From positions 1,316,001 through 1,380,000 of the forward strand of contig QVRM01006416.1 of the NCBI GenBank assembly GCA_003439945.1: DNA of 64,000 bases, written 5' to 3'. The stretch's first letter is position 1. Each line of letters starts with the position of its first letter. The notes under the pieces were generated by a model, which had not been told where the DNA came from, searched no databases, and worked only from the letters and a program-made list of their open reading frames with translations. The DNA is from Dermanyssus gallinae. Lineage: Eukaryota; Arthropoda; Arachnida; Mesostigmata; Dermanyssidae. Position numbers and translations under genes: made by a program. Positions 10,412 to 22,935 of this stretch are shown piece after piece.

Positions 10412-11741
10412 AAAATCACAAAAAGCTCTAGTTTTGTAAAGCGCAATTTACACTACGAGTGCATCATTGATCACCTATCATCATCAGCACCATCCAGCAC
10501 CAGCACCATCTTTCATCATTGCGCCGTTGGGCGGGCCGTTTGTTTTTTTGGTGAAAGTGCCGGAAAGTCTGAGGAAACAAGTTGCTAAAATAACGGTTCT
10601 CCAGACGGGGTTTGTATGAGTTACTAGTAGGAAGTAGGCTGATGTGGGTCCCAACGTTCATACGTTTCGAAAAAAACATTGATTCAATGGACCTCCTTTC
10701 CAAGGACTCCGAACCCATAACCACATACAAGATTGATCAAATCTATGTGTTTACTTACTTTGGCGTTTTTTTACGCGGAGCTGCACGGCCCCACGGTTAA
10801 ATTTTCCTCAATGATCCAGTTTGAATCAGCTTTTAGAGATTCCCCCATAGAAAATGCTTTAGCTCTTTAGATATCCTAATATCTGCTCTGATCTTCTTAC
10901 AAAAAAAACTCTGCCTATGACACTCAGATTCTAGACGAGGTAGTGGTCACTTGTTCCACCTTCAGTTAGGCATTTAGTGCTAAAGAGACACTGGGAGGTT
11001 TCAGACCACACTCTGCGCCTTGCGCTCCATGCAACCATGTTTTACAGTAGCACTGCCGAACAATTTGTGTCGCCACTAATATCTAAAAACCGAGCTCCGC
11101 TAAGTAAGAGAGATTATCTAAAGGGTGAACGAATTTTTTTAAGAAAGAGTCACTCTTTTAAAAAGACGGCTTTTTCTTTGAAGAGCTATCGCTGTCCACC
11201 ATTTAAATACAGTGATATATTGAACTTGTTTTTCGCTATACATACATATTGCAACGCGGCTTATATGTGGTTCTTTTCCCTCTTCACATACATTCGTATA
11301 CACATACTGTTTAAAATAAGCGGTTTAAGGTTAAAATAAAATTTCATTCTATATGTACATGACTGTATATATATATATATATATACAAAACGGCGTGTCT
11401 AGGGTCAAAGAAAACATCAGGTTGTGCTACTCAATTGGTTTATTCCAACCGCCGGCTTACCTGCTGTCTTACGGCTTCTCTCTTTGCCACACCGTCGAAC
11501 TCGCCCAACTTGCATGCGGTACGTATTTCACTCCGTCCCCTCCTCTTGTACGGACTTCTTCTCCGACTGTTCTCTTGTTAACCACTGCTGTACCTCCGTC
11601 AGCGACCACTAGAGGAAGCTGACGTATGCCAGCCATGACATGCACATCTTAGCTTTAAGCTGCTCGGTAACATCACCAATGATGGTCATATGCTTCCTAA
11701 TCATGTAATTATATTTATACCATTACTCCATTTATCTACCT

Positions 11742-11743
<2 letters not shown>

Positions 11744-11798
<55 letters not shown>
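11744..11798. repeat. (TA)n microsatellite
   Basis: About 27 AT units. Confidence 0.95.
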
Positions 11799-11802
<4 letters not shown>

Positions 11803-14070
11803 ATGTTAACAGTGGCCCCCTAGCAAACTGCATCAGCCCATAACGTTACCCCGCTCTATATCTGAGGACAGCAATGGCCAGAAAAAAATCACTGGCATAT
11901 GGGTTCCCCGTGCTTAATCTAAGATCGCATACCTCACCAAGAACTTTTTCGGTTCCGGTACACAATAAGTAGAGGGGCTTACTTCTGGTAGCTATGAGAT
12001 AGGCAAAAAGGGACTCCAACGTATTCGTGTTGAACTATTCCAAAATATTGATACGGTTCAGGCGGTTTACTCGTTTTTTTGTAGTAGTAATGCAAAGTTG
12101 ATCTAATTGGTCTTGAAACAGTCTGGAAGAAGGCATAACCCGTTGTTCGTTACAAAATACAGTGTCTTCTGAATATTCAGAGCTGGCGGGGTCACCAGCT
12201 AATACGCCATGGTCCAGGAACCGGATACTAAGCAGCCACTAAAGGAAGGCAAATGCATCGATGAGAACTTTCGCTCTCTTACCTATTTCTCGAGATAGTA
12301 GATCTTGAATAAGCCTTGGTCTGAGGAAATCAAGACCCGCGGCGAAGATTCTGGAAAAGCTTCCTCCGCGCAGTATGTGTCGTCTATTGGCACGCGGAAG
12401 CTATGCGCAGGCGACGCTTCGGACCACCTTAAGTCGGTCAATGCGCAGATATGCTTCACGCGCAGAGTCTTCACATCGTCGGACTTGACTTTAACCGTGA
12501 TGGACGTGCTTATGAGTCCATTACGTCACCCTCGCCTAACTTTGCAATCACTCTCCTCTTCAAGTCTTCTCCAAGTCACACCACATCTCTATTCCTGGTG
12601 ATTCCACGTTTCTGTGAGCATCCTAGCTTACAAGCAGCTTCAAATGACAAAGCTGACAAGCTTCTAATAGTTAATAGATATTAAATAAATATTTTTATAT
12701 AGACCGTGTTACAATTTTCATTCACGACAATGCACCTCCGTTGAAAAAGACAGGAAAAGCAACTTTTTACTGGTTGATAAAATTGCCACATTATATTGCA
12801 TTATCATAACCGTAAATTCAACTTCAAAATATATGCATTCACATATAATTAAGCTCTAGAAGTTACTTGTTAATAAATGATGATTTAAGCTAGAACTGTA
12901 TGCATGAGTTTATTATAATTAAGCCTGTATTCATAGCAGAAATACGTGTGCAGTATAAAGTATGTGCCCGAACTAGGAATATGCTTGAATAGAGTAATTG
13001 CAATCTCAGGAACAGAATTCGGATTATACCATATAAATCATAGATTTCCCCGTCGGTTATTTGATGAATTATTTTTTCTGTTGCAAACGTCAGAAATAGC
13101 GTTCATCTGCATCTGTCATTCTCGACTGTTCGACGTTATCCAAGGAGTTTTTATCAGCGGCCAGTAAATAGTTTTCTCTTGTAGGCGTTGATCAAGTTAA
13201 CTAGGTAGGCTTCGATCAAACTCACTGGGTGAAGAGTTGTTGGTCGAACCTGAGCTACAATTTAGATTGCATTAACCTGTTCCGTGCCATCGAGCTGTTC
13301 GTTGTTTCTTATGCCACAATATTTTATCTGCATGAGAAGGGCGTCTTTAATTTCAAAAGCTTGACTATTCTACACGCAATTCTAGAATTAACTTACATTT
13401 TTACGCAATACGTAATCGAACTATAGATACACTGTTTTTTTAAATCGCCCTAGTAATACCCACATCATGTCTATCCACTAACATATATTGTCATTACCGC
13501 TCTGCAACCTGACCTCGGGTCGAATACTGATCAAAAATATCTTAGACATTCTCCGGGTTTGAAAAACAAAGACCGAGATCTATATGTACATGTGCCTTTA
13601 TTTTGATATGTATTTTTCGTACCACGTAACTTCTGTATAAGCTATAGGTTTTTATGTACGAGTATGTATCTATACATAACTTAAATGATTATTTAAATAT
13701 TGCATGCAGAGGAGCGAATTGTTGTCGTATGCGTGCGTGGGCATTCATCAAGTGAGCAATGTATAAAGCTTGCATGTTGTGGCAGCAAGTTATTCTTGCA
13801 CGTATGTACATGGTATATATTAGAAGAATGTACACTTCACTGTGTTTTAAATTGTTTCGCCTTTTTTTTTACTAACCTACATACAATCGTTCTCGGGGTG
13901 CATTGATTAATTAGAAGAGCGTATAGCACTCAGAAGTGCATACAGTATACTACTTAGGACGATGCGTTTAACAGATATGAATCTAGCGTGCTTTATACGT
14001 AAGTTATGCTAGATGCCCACGTTCCGTGAATACGTACTTTGCTTATAAATGTTCATTAAGCATCCTATAT

Positions 14071-14071
14071 A

Positions 14072-14101
<30 letters not shown>
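14071..14101. repeat. (TA)n microsatellite
   Basis: About 15 AT units, close to the 3' end of the bHLH coding region. Confidence 0.9.
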
Positions 14102-14102
<1 letters not shown>

Positions 14103-14189
14103 TGTACATATATACATTTTCAACTAACAACGAGTTGAGTTTTGTGCATATCTTTAGGCATGAACGAATGAACCGAAAGCGCTCGGTGT

Positions 14190-14537
14190 TCACGTGTGAA
14201 GTACATGTTTGAGGTAGTTGATGTAGCAGATTGCCAGCCGCAGGATCTCGATCTTCGACAGCTTCTTGTCAGGCGGCAGAGTCGGAAGGAGGGCGCGAAG
14301 CTTGCCGAAAGCCATGTTGAACGCTTCAACTCGGATTCGTTCCCGGGTTGCGTGCGCCAGCCGGTACTTCTGAGTGGCACGCCGGCGGCGTCGCTTATCG
14401 TCGCGGGTCGAGGATGTCCGCCGAACAAGCACTGACGGTGTCCGAGTCGTCGAGCTGACATCGCACTGCAGTGCGCCGATCGAGGACACTGAAACCGCGA
14501 CGAGCGTCGGGGTTGAACCCGTCTCCTCCATGTACAT
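14190..14537 (-). CDS. HLH4C: bHLH transcription factor, NHLH/nescient (HLH4C) class
   Basis: This 115-residue protein is predicted to bind E-box DNA as a dimer in the nucleus. Family members (vertebrate NHLH1/2, Drosophila HLH4C) act in neuronal differentiation. The basic region and first helix ([20 protein letters not shown]) start near residue 61. The loop and second helix ([19 protein letters not shown]) follow at about 84-102, and the protein ends [11 protein letters not shown], at the same place as NHLH proteins. An arginine run precedes the basic region (about 49-53), as in the family. Residues 1-48 are Ser/Thr-rich and unlike anything I recognise. The start is the first ATG after a strong acceptor (CCCCTTTCAG) only one base upstream. 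A second ATG lies two codons in. The gene is intact, and a 5' non-coding exon probably lies at higher coordinates. Confidence 0.93.
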   Translation of the reverse strand: MYMEETGSTPTLVAVSVSSIGALQCDVSSTTRTPSVLVRRTSSTRDDKRRRRRATQKYRLAHATRERIRVEAFNMAFGKLRALLPTLPPDKKLSKIEILRLAICYINYLKHVLHT

Positions 14538-14552
14538 TCTGAAAGGGGTCAG
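14538..14552 (-). other. Predicted splice acceptor of the bHLH gene
   Basis: On the minus strand a CTGACCCCTTTCAG tract ends one base before the start codon, with AG at 14540-14539. This places the coding exon behind an intron within or just upstream of the 5' UTR. Confidence 0.7.
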
Positions 14553-14694
14553 AGCTGCCGGCAAGCCGGGGGTAGTTGTGTATAAGGAAGGGTCATGTGC
14601 ACAAGTACACGGTACACGGTGATTGCAAGAGGAGGGTCAGATACAAGGGCAATACTGTATGTTAGTGAGAATGAGCAGAAATTACGGCAAGCGC

Positions 14695-14735
<41 letters not shown>

Positions 14736-14989
14736 CGTGCAGTTTCTTTATATAACTTTGTTATGTTAGCACCTTGGCGTGGACAATTGTCTCCGCGTGA
14801 ACGTGTGGCCACGGGTTCTCTAGCCCAGGATTAGCCTACTTTAACAATGTACCCCGAACAGATGCTGCGGTTCCTTGTTGGATGTCGAGCGACAGCCCCT
14901 AACTTGAGTCTCCCGTCGAAAGGCTAAGGCTTCTACCCACGCGCTGAATCAGCTTAAGTGTAAGGGAGACTGGTCCTCTTATTGTCTCG
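14553..14989. other. bHLH upstream/intron DNA
   Basis: This probably lies in the intron upstream of the bHLH coding exon. It includes a (TA)n tract at 14703-14731. No other feature was recognised. Confidence 0.5.
14703..14731. repeat. (TA)n microsatellite
   Basis: About 14 TA units. Confidence 0.9.
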
Positions 14990-15552
14990 AAAGCCAACAA
15001 ACAAAATTGATGCTGATAAACAACGCCACATTAACACGGCGTCTGGAAACAATTTTTCTCGAACTGCAAGGTTTCATGCCCGGAGAACAGTACGGATTCC
15101 AGCACGACAGGTTAACGCATAGCTTGGGCAATTATGGTAAATGATGCTAAGAAGACGGTCAATGCTTGTAATATTTGTGGATTTTAATTCTGCTTTTGAC
15201 GCTGCACTTTGCAACGCTGCCCCCCGTGAATTGGCAACACATGGTGTGCCATCACGCTTTCTCAGGCAATTGGCGGCTATTCTCCAGGAGAACAATGTCA
15301 AACTGGACGACGGTGTTGGCGAATATCCCATATTTGTACAGACAACAGGTGTTGCGCACCGTAACGCAGAGACATCCATCAGTCCACGCATCCAATATGC
15401 TTGATAGCATTGTGCTTTGCTCTGAAAGTCGCTTCCATATTCAGAATGCGTTGGCCACTCTTACAAGGTATGCGGCAGACACTTTACTGGTGATAAATAT
15501 TTTCAAGACAAAAGAAATGAAGTTTTGGCTCGTGGACAACGCCCTGCTATAG
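14990..15552 (+). pseudogene. LINE reverse transcriptase fragment (family C)
   Basis: The segment around 15010-15110 reads ATLTRRLETIFLELQGFMP then GEQYGFQ, the block before the first catalytic Asp. Then come VIFVDFNSAFDAA and FLRQLAAILQENNVKLDDG near 15170-15310, QTTGVA near 15345, and IVLCSESRFHIQNALATLTR then INIFKTKEMKF near 15400-15525. The FVDFNSAFDAA block holds the first catalytic Asp. The YADD box is damaged, with one extra base giving YA/DS and sequence missing before it. Several frameshifts are present. It is a dead fragment, distinct in sequence from families A and B in this window. Its RT spacing suggests an R1/I-like LINE. Confidence 0.75.
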
Positions 15553-15699
15553 CTGATAACATTGAACTCCCTGCTCTGTTGCTATCTGCTCAATTATTGA
15601 TCCGCAGCTTTGCTCACTGCGGACGGCATCAAATGTATTTTCCTGTAAGTTGCCCCTACACAATCTACACGATTAAACGTGCTTGAAAAGAAATCAAGT

Positions 15700-17640
15700 T
15701 AAGCAACTCAACGCAAGTTAAGTATAATATACAGTTCACAGGATTTCTTCATAATGTTCTATCTCCTTTACGCTTCCGGTGAGAGAAGCAATGCAACAAC
15801 TTTTGGTCCTGGGCTGTGCATTCCACTGCATGGTACATGGCGCACCTCGGCAGGCAGAACGCGCAGGTGCACAACTCATACTCCTCGTGAACCTCCTCGT
15901 GGCCTCGAAGCCTCGTGGCGGCGTCTGGACATACCAGGTAGTGATAACCATGCACCTCCTATCTGGCCTGTTCGACATTAGCTTTCCACTCCGAAATAAG
16001 ACATTCGTAAAGTACTGTACGTAGCATCTTCAGCCTGAGTTGGATTGTTTCAGTAGCCGGTGGACAATTTGACATGAGCTACGCAAAGCGGCTCCTTTCT
16101 CGAATAAACAAACAATACACTCGCTTCGTATATAATGAGAAATACCTTACCTAAAATAACTTAAAATTAAATTTGTATTAATTCAAAAAATTTTAATTAA
16201 TAAAAAATACTTAAAATTCGCCATTGTGAGGTAGTTCCACATCTGGTCCAGACCATACATCAACCCCTGAACAATATTAAGCATGAAGAGCCTTACTACG
16301 GAGAAAACAGACAGACTTCGGACATTGCCTACTTCTCCGTAAAGAGAAACAAGTGCCTTCCGTTGTTGTTGTTTCGTTTATATGCGCCGTGAACGTCCTT
16401 CCTGTGTAATAAACTCGAAATCTAAGATACTGGAACGAGTTAGCAAACTCCAGTGGTTGGCCACAGCAACGTATAACGTCTCTGGCGGCCAATTGACCTC
16501 CACGCCTGAGTTTCATCGATATGGTCTTCCTGGTGTTTTTCTCATGTCTCTTGAAGACAAGGAACGCTTCTACCGTAATGGTATGTCCGTGATGGCACCT
16601 AGGTCGCAATGAGCGACCATGATATCATCTGCGTACATCACCACCACGGCTTTTTAGAACTCCTGTCGGACGTAACTGACAAGGTCAGCAAGGAGAAGGA
16701 TAAAGGATAAGCAGGATAGCGGGTCTCCTTGCAGAGTTTTCTCGTATTGCTTAATCTCTAATACATCATGCTCACCGTTTATCAACAAGGTGTCCGCATC
16801 AAAGAAACTTGCTATTACACTCAGAAGAGAGCCACCGACTCCTGCTCATAGGAATGCCTCAACCAGCGGATAACGAGGGGCTTTGTCAAAGGCCTTGACG
16901 CAGTCAATAAAGACTGCATACAGATGACCTTTGGGTTGTGCCACAACTCGCTCGTTTTCTGACTGAAGAAGCCGAATTGCTCTACTGTAAGAGCATCTTC
17001 AGCCACGTGCTCAATGCGGCTGCTGTGCAAGCAAATGCTGTACAATTGGGAATGCAGCGGCAACGTCACGATTGAGTAAGAGACTAGTTAGGTGGCTTTT
17101 TACTTGTCCGCCACTGAGCGGGTTCGCGCTCTACGAGATCGCACTATATAGGCTGAGGACTCTCGTTCTGCTTTTTCGAGCAGCCGTCGTTCCTCTTGCC
17201 GCGCGTGTTCACGTTCCTAATTATAGCAGAGTCTTATGTAGGCCTTTCTACGCCGTTCCGCTTGGCTTGCAGTGATGATGGTGTTCTTGCTCGGCACAGA
17301 TCCCGAGTATTTCACTGTGGGCGAAGTAGCCAGCACGTGAAAACCATGGACGTGATCTCATCTGCCATAACCCTTTTCACTTCACTGCACTTCTCATCGT
17401 ACCCTCCAGCAGATCAAAGGTGGTATCGATGTCAGAGCTCATCGCAAGACTGCATACCGCTATGTCCAAGAGAGATAGATCAATCCGTCCAATTGCCGAC
17501 CAGCGCGGCGGGTTGTGCTTGTCCCGCCAAATGTCGGAATCATCGACAACGGCAAATATTTCAGAGCCTCAAGCTTGCCTGGAAAACATCTCAGAGCTGC
17601 ATGCTTCAAAGAACCCGACCGCCTGAAAGTAACGTATGCT
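15700..17640 (-). pseudogene. LINE family A copy, reverse transcriptase and C-terminal Cys-rich tail
   Basis: Read on the minus strand, this runs from an RT leader (WRDKHNPPRWSAIGRIDLSL near 17530-17460) through EQFGF (near 16980), AVFIDCVKAFDKAP (near 16900), GDPLSCLSFILLLADL (near 16710) and VVVMYADDIMVAHCDL (near 16640). It continues with GGQLAARDVIRCCGQPLEF (near 16440), GNVRSLSVFSVVRLFMLN (near 16310) and the tail YELCTCAFCLPRCAMYHAV (near 15850). The YADD catalytic box is intact, but frameshifts and stops break the frame and there are deletions. The 3' end shares the TGTATATTATACT motif with other family A copies. The copy is inactive. Confidence 0.8.
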
Positions 17641-18597
17641 AAACAGATTATGGGTGTCTGCTGAAACAGTCGTAACCAATACGTGTATCTGGCTGCGGGC
17701 AATCCACCTTTCACAAAAAACCACCAGCGTCGCTTTAATCGGCGGTTAACGCGTGAGTGCCACGAGCATTTACTGAAGTGGGAAGCTAAGATTGTGAGAT
17801 AAGATAAGTGGACATTAACTTTTATAGGACACAAGCGGCGATGAGCAACTCGTAGAAGAATGCCCAATACAAAAATTTTCAGCTAATTATGCACTATGCG
17901 ATGCACAATTTTCATTGTGTTATTCATTCACAAAGTTAGCTTCCACGAGGCAGACGAGCAGTGTACATGTCGGCACTGTGGAAGAACTTGCTCAACTTAG
18001 CATTTATCGTTTTGCCGGAAACAATAAGCACTCCGTCAAATTCATATTTAACTTATACAACATCGACACAATCGACCTGAGTAATATATGTGGTTTGTTA
18101 TTCTACAGTGACCACGCTATTAACTGCCTTGTGTCATGACCCTAGTCACCACCACTAACTAAGCCCACAAAAATTCCAATTGTTTTCAAACCGGTATAAC
18201 AGTGATACAACGCCCTAATACATAGATACCAAAACGCGGATACAGCTGCGCGTGTATTTATACGCATGAGTCGATACGTTTGCCGATGAAGACGGGCGTG
18301 CAGACTAAATCTGCCCAATCTGACACTTCAAGACGCTTTGCCCACCAGCCTCCTGTTAGCTAGATCGATTTTTAGCATCGCTGTCACCTGGACGGCGCTC
18401 GTATCGAAACATTGTCGCCAATTGCCTTCGGGCTGGGAAGGGGGGATTTAAAGACGCGGGCGATTTCGATGAAGCAATTTTTAAATCCAGCATGTCATCT
18501 CATGTCATACGCACGTTCCCTTGACGCTTTTCGTTGGCTCGTTCGGTCTGGCACTCTGTCACGAATGATGTATCAAAGCGACCACTGCCATCATGCA

Positions 18598-18598
<1 letters not shown>

Positions 18599-18661
<63 letters not shown>

Positions 18662-18676
18662 TATATATATATATAA
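18599..18676. repeat. (TA)n microsatellite, 78 bp
   Basis: About 29 TA units, one TTCATA interruption and then eight more. Confidence 0.95.
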
Positions 18677-19324
18677 AATCTCAATGACAATAGTCGTACC
18701 TTTGAAATCAGTGACGACCGCGCACACTTGCTCGTGGACGCTCAGTTTCGACAGGATCATTTATCCCCAATCTGGCCTGGATAGCCTAACCCAGAGTAGC
18801 CCACAGACAGACAGACAGGAAACCAGCCAGAGCGAGCGACTGACAAAGAGACAACAACAGAGACGATGCGAACACTACGATCGAGACAAGCAGGTCCTGC
18901 CTGTAGAAAAGCGGGAGGGGGGTCGGCGGAGGAGGGCGGGAGAGACAGGAGATGCCTTTTCAGGATGACACCCTAATCCTCGTGCAGCGGCAGTAGTCGC
19001 AAGAGTCGCCAGCGGAGGCGCAGAATCTTCAGCGGCCGAGCGTTCGAGCTCGAGCCGCGCAGCCGGCGTGTTGTCTCTGGGGATGCACAATGACGACGAC
19101 GACGACTAGTAGTGGAAGACCAAGAAGATCCAACCATGCTGTCCCCTGCTACCAGCCGCGCGAACCTCTGCGGCCCCCGGAGTCGTGCGGCGTCGAGTCG
19201 CGCACACGCGGTAACGCCTGCCTTCGCCGTAGCAGCTTCAACGCTGCGATGGTAGTGGCGTGGCAGTAGGTGGAAGACTTACGCCGTTGTCGGTCAGTCT
19301 AGGGTTTCTCCCCATTGAGATAAT

Positions 19325-19338
19325 CCCCCCCCCCCCCC
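19325..19338. repeat. Poly-C run (14)
   Basis: Fourteen consecutive C. Confidence 0.9.
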
Positions 19339-19944
19339 ATTAAGAGGAATAGGGAAACGTCTTCCCTACACCTCGCGGCCCGTCGCCCGCCGCTTCCCCA
19401 AGCAGTAGCAGTAGTAGGGGTAAGCGTAGTAATAGCAGTAGTTGTAGTAGTAGTATTATACAATAGTACGGGGGCTATCCCCGTCGACTTATGCGGAGCT
19501 TACGCGGACACCTGGCCGTTTTGCTCGCTTGCCCGATGGGTCGATCCGACGGTCCGGGCCGTCTATCAACGGCGGCGGTAGAAGATGGTAGAGGCCGGCG
19601 TTTTGGCTTTAAGTGATTCAACGCGAGTGCGGCGAGCAACCGCTGTTATTGCTACTAAAGCTTGCAGCTGTGGTTCTGCTATGACCGCTGGCAGCCCTAG
19701 GACCCTGTTTATCCCTCCCTCCCTCCCTGCCTCCCTCGCTCTGTTCGTTCGTTTGTCTTCCTGCGACTCGACTCCGTTCCGAAACTTTGAAGATGCTACC
19801 TGTGCGCTTTCGCAGCACCACCTCCGAGCTGATAGCATGACAGGCAATGACATGCAATGGTAGACGAAATCGCCGCGTTTGGATACCTATCGATGACCCG
19901 CTGTAGTTAGTGCGACATAGCGACGGAATTGACAAATAACTACA

Positions 19945-19972
19945 GGTTGTATATATATATATATATATATAT
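19945..19972. repeat. (TA)n microsatellite
   Basis: About 13 TA units. Confidence 0.9.
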
Positions 19973-20267
19973 AATTGTGGAGGATTGGCTGAGATCGAGC
20001 ATATCGGAGAATTCTGAGACATATTTATAAAAAGAAAAAGTATTTGTAAAATCTTTCAAAGTATTTTTGCTTCGTTCAGAATAGCTCCCGTTCGCTGCAG
20101 TGCACCTGTGTTACGTTCTTTCCCTCTCTTCGAAGCATTTTTAACGCGTTTTCGGAAATCGAAATAGTTGCTTCAGCGATTGTTTCTTTATCGTTCCTTT
20201 AATCTCGAAAACGTTGTCCCATATTTTGTTTTTCGTAAGTCGCACGGGTCCCAATCCGGCGATTAGG

Positions 20268-20345
20268 TTGTTGTTGTTGTTGTTGTTGTTGCTGCTGTTA
20301 TTGTTGGTGTACTTGTGTTGTTGTTGTCATCTGTGCTGTTGTTGC
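20268..20345. repeat. (GTT)n-rich simple repeat
   Basis: GTT triplets with interruptions (GCT, ATT, GGT). Low-complexity sequence. Confidence 0.85.
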
Positions 20346-21069
20346 AGCTTCTGATCCTGTTCCCAATGTTTTCTTGTATTAGGGTAATTGCGGTGTGCTG
20401 AAGCGTAGATGATAGCGAGAGAAGAAAGAGAATAAGAAGACACTACTAACGCCCCTATGTACTGCAGACTACGCACCGGACAATGCTGCGGCTGCAAGAC
20501 GTTTGAAAAGGAAGAAGCAGAAGGAGCAACGGAAGCAACGAAGTTGTGACCCAGTGTCGCGGGACGAAACGGTCAAGTGGCGCAGAGAACACACGAAGCA
20601 GCGAAGATTCGATTAGATCGAGCAGAGATCAAAGCACGATCTTATTCGGCCCAACCTCGGCGGCCTCTAAGGTGAATACGCGAGACAATACTACCCAGCG
20701 GACCACTGGAACACCGAAATGTCTGACCTAACTTAGACAATGCTAAGCGTGTGTGCCTGTCTGTGTGAGCTTGAGCGTTGCTGAGCGTTTCGGAGAAGCC
20801 TACGATCCGGTGCCCCGGGGCACGCTGGACTGCGCTGGAAAGGGTAACTGAGCATGGGTCGGGGGTGCTTCTGTGGTGGAGACTCAGCGAAACAAAGATG
20901 TGCAGTATAGCGCGCTATGGATTCTTCTTAACACTTTCGGAAGTGTTGTTAGCATTGGCTTTGCGATGTCTTCAGGCGCCTGACTTGTCGGTCTCCTGGG
21001 AGACAGGTATCTAGCTATCGGCAATGAATTGTCAGTCACACATCTTCAATTGGTAAGATCCGAAGGAGG

Positions 21070-21109
<40 letters not shown>
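21070..21109. repeat. (TA)n microsatellite followed by GA-rich tract
   Basis: About 19 TA units, then GGGAGGGAGAGAGAGAGG to about 21127. Confidence 0.95.
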
Positions 21110-21111
<2 letters not shown>

Positions 21112-21609
21112 AGGGAGAGAGAGAGGAGCGAGGGAGAGGGGCGAGAAAAGAAAAGGCACGGTGCAGTGAGGATAGGAGAGCCTAGTGAAATGGCGATCTG
21201 TCTATGCATGAGCTACCTAAGCGTAACAAGCTCTACAAGGCACCGCGTACAGCTACGCTGTCCGGACAGTCATTTCCCTTTGCCTACAGGATGTCGTAGC
21301 AGGTGAGCCATGAAATGAGCTTGTACTACTACTACTACTACAAACGCGTCTACCGTTACGAAACCAGCAAGACCGTTGATGCGATCACACAATGCTTGGA
21401 CGACTGATTTTATACATACAGTTAGGTAACTAGCACCTTTTAACCCACAAAGCAAACAGCAACCAATGTCTACAAAGATTCAAGGAGGAATCACAAGATT
21501 GCCGATAAAGTGTTCTTCAAAACGTTGGCAGGTTTATTTTATACATCGTTTTGGCTTGCACATACGTAGCACATAAATGCATTCTAGTTATAAAATATGT
21601 CTGCTTTTC

Positions 21610-22740
21610 AGGTGGCTTTTCTTTCTCTCTATATCTCGGAGTATTCCTTGATCGAGGTCGCCGAGGCACATATCACTTGCGCCAGGCAACGGAGAAAGCC
21701 CTCAAAATTGCCAACAACTTCGCACGGCTCATGCCTAACATCTATGGGTTCCGGCACTCCAAGCGACGCATCATTATGTCCGTGGCCGAGTCAGTAGCCC
21801 TATACGGAGCATCGGCCTGGCCTGCTAACACTTTAACAACTGCAACAAATCGAAGCAGCCTGCGCCGGGTCCAACGGGTCGGAGCCCTCAGAGTGATCAT
21901 GGCGTACCGGACGGTGAGCACAGCAGCGGCCCTGCTATTCGCCGGAACGGTTCCGTGGAATCTAAATGCGGAAGAGCGCCGCCGCATGTGGAAAAACCCT
22001 GCACTTAAAAAAAGAAAAAAAGCGGCAACTGAGCATCGCCTTATGGCAGGAGGAGTGGGACGGCCTGGAGGAGGGTGCTCCAGGCGCCAGTCTCCGGAAA
22101 CTTATACCAAGCATCAAAGACTGGTAAACCGGCCCGTGGGAGAACTAACCTTCCACACCACCCAGGTCTTGAGGGGGCACGTGGACTTCCAGTCGTACCT
22201 GTTCAGGATCGGGAAGGCTCTCAGCCCCACGTGCGTCCACTGCGGCGATGGGCTCGAGAACACCCCAGAACACACGATTCGGAGGTGTCCAGCATGGGCG
22301 GAGCAGCGTGCTTCCGTTACGTGTTTAATAGGGCCAACATTGAATACACAAGTTAAGTGCCTGCCCAGCATCTGCAGGCTAATGCAGGAGTCCTTGCACC
22401 ATTGGCTAGAAGCGACGAAACTTTTTAGGAACATACTCGTGGCGAAGTCTACAGCAAACAACCGCCGCACGACACGCGCCCCTCAGGCTTCCGGGGAAGA
22501 AGCTGGCCACGAGTCGACTCACACCTCCCCCGAATGCTTGAAGTGCTTGCACATGCAACTCCCGGTCGGTCAGGAGGATGGGGTAATGACTGGTTTTTAG
22601 TGGGTTGGAGCCTCACACTACAGGCCCATACTTGTAGACGAGTTTCCTGCAGTGGTGTCCGCGCGTGCCAATCGCATTTCCTATTTACTCCTAAAAAAAA
22701 GTGGCTTAATTTTGCACCGTGCGTATGGTTTCCTTTTTTT
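21610..22740 (+). pseudogene. 5'-truncated R1-type LINE, ORF2 C-terminal part
   Basis: An open frame to 22600 encodes the region downstream of the RT catalytic core. YLGVFLDRGRRGTYHLRQA and KALKIANNFARLMPN lie near 21635-21740. YGASAW lies near 21800, and the R1-like YRTVSTAAALLFAGTVPWNL near 21905-21965. A CX2C-H-C zinc-finger-like CVHCGDGLENTPEHTIRRC lies near 22235-22290. The palm with the YADD box is absent, so the copy is 5'-truncated. It ends around a T-rich stretch at about 22733-22744, next to the short retroposon at 22758. R1-clade LINEs often insert in rDNA, but no rDNA flank is visible here. Confidence 0.85.
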
Positions 22741-22747
22741 TTTTACC

Positions 22748-22757
22748 ACTACGCGTA
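22748..22757. other. Left target-site duplication of SINE
   Basis: ACTACGCGTA is repeated exactly at 22936-22945. Confidence 0.85.
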
Positions 22758-22935
22758 GTCGAGCCCGGTGGCGTGGTGGCAAAAGTCTGCGCCTCGCAAC
22801 CGGAGGAGACACATAGGTGCGCGGGTTCGAGCCCCACCGTTGCACATTTGTATTTATGGGGGTCCGTCTATGAAGCGATGTGAAAAACAGTTCCGTGGAC
22901 GTTAAATCGTGGCTGAGGGTCAGCCCGAAAACTTT
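22758..22935 (+). mobile_element. tRNA-derived SINE with target duplication
   Basis: This 178-bp retroposon has an A-box-like TGGCGTGGTGG at 22769-22779 and a B-box GGTTCGAGCC at 22824-22833, spaced as in a tRNA gene. An unrelated body of about 100 bp follows. A perfect 10-bp direct repeat flanks it. The internal boxes imply RNA polymerase III transcription, and mobilisation would depend on a LINE. The tRNA head is too altered to name the parent tRNA. Because of the extra body and the flanking repeats I do not call it a functional tRNA gene. Confidence 0.8.

Larger units (their letters stand above)
10412..14189. other. Intergenic DNA, no gene recognised
   Basis: This is AT-rich sequence with two (TA)n tracts (11370-11386 and 11744-11798) and scattered short open frames without domains. 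It lies downstream of the bHLH gene, so part of it may be that gene's 3' untranslated region. Confidence 0.5.
17641..21609. other. Intergenic DNA, no gene recognised
   Basis: No coding region is supported. The stretch contains (TA)n tracts, a GC-rich block at about 18990-19600 with (AGT)n-like triplets near 19410-19460, and a (GTT)n-rich part near 20268-20345. The GC-rich block could be a promoter or CpG-type region, but no gene start was identified next to it. Confidence 0.5.

Noticed and set aside
22758..22850. A functional tRNA gene at the SINE head
   Set aside because: The tRNA-like part is attached to an unrelated body and the whole unit is flanked by a target duplication, so it is a SINE.
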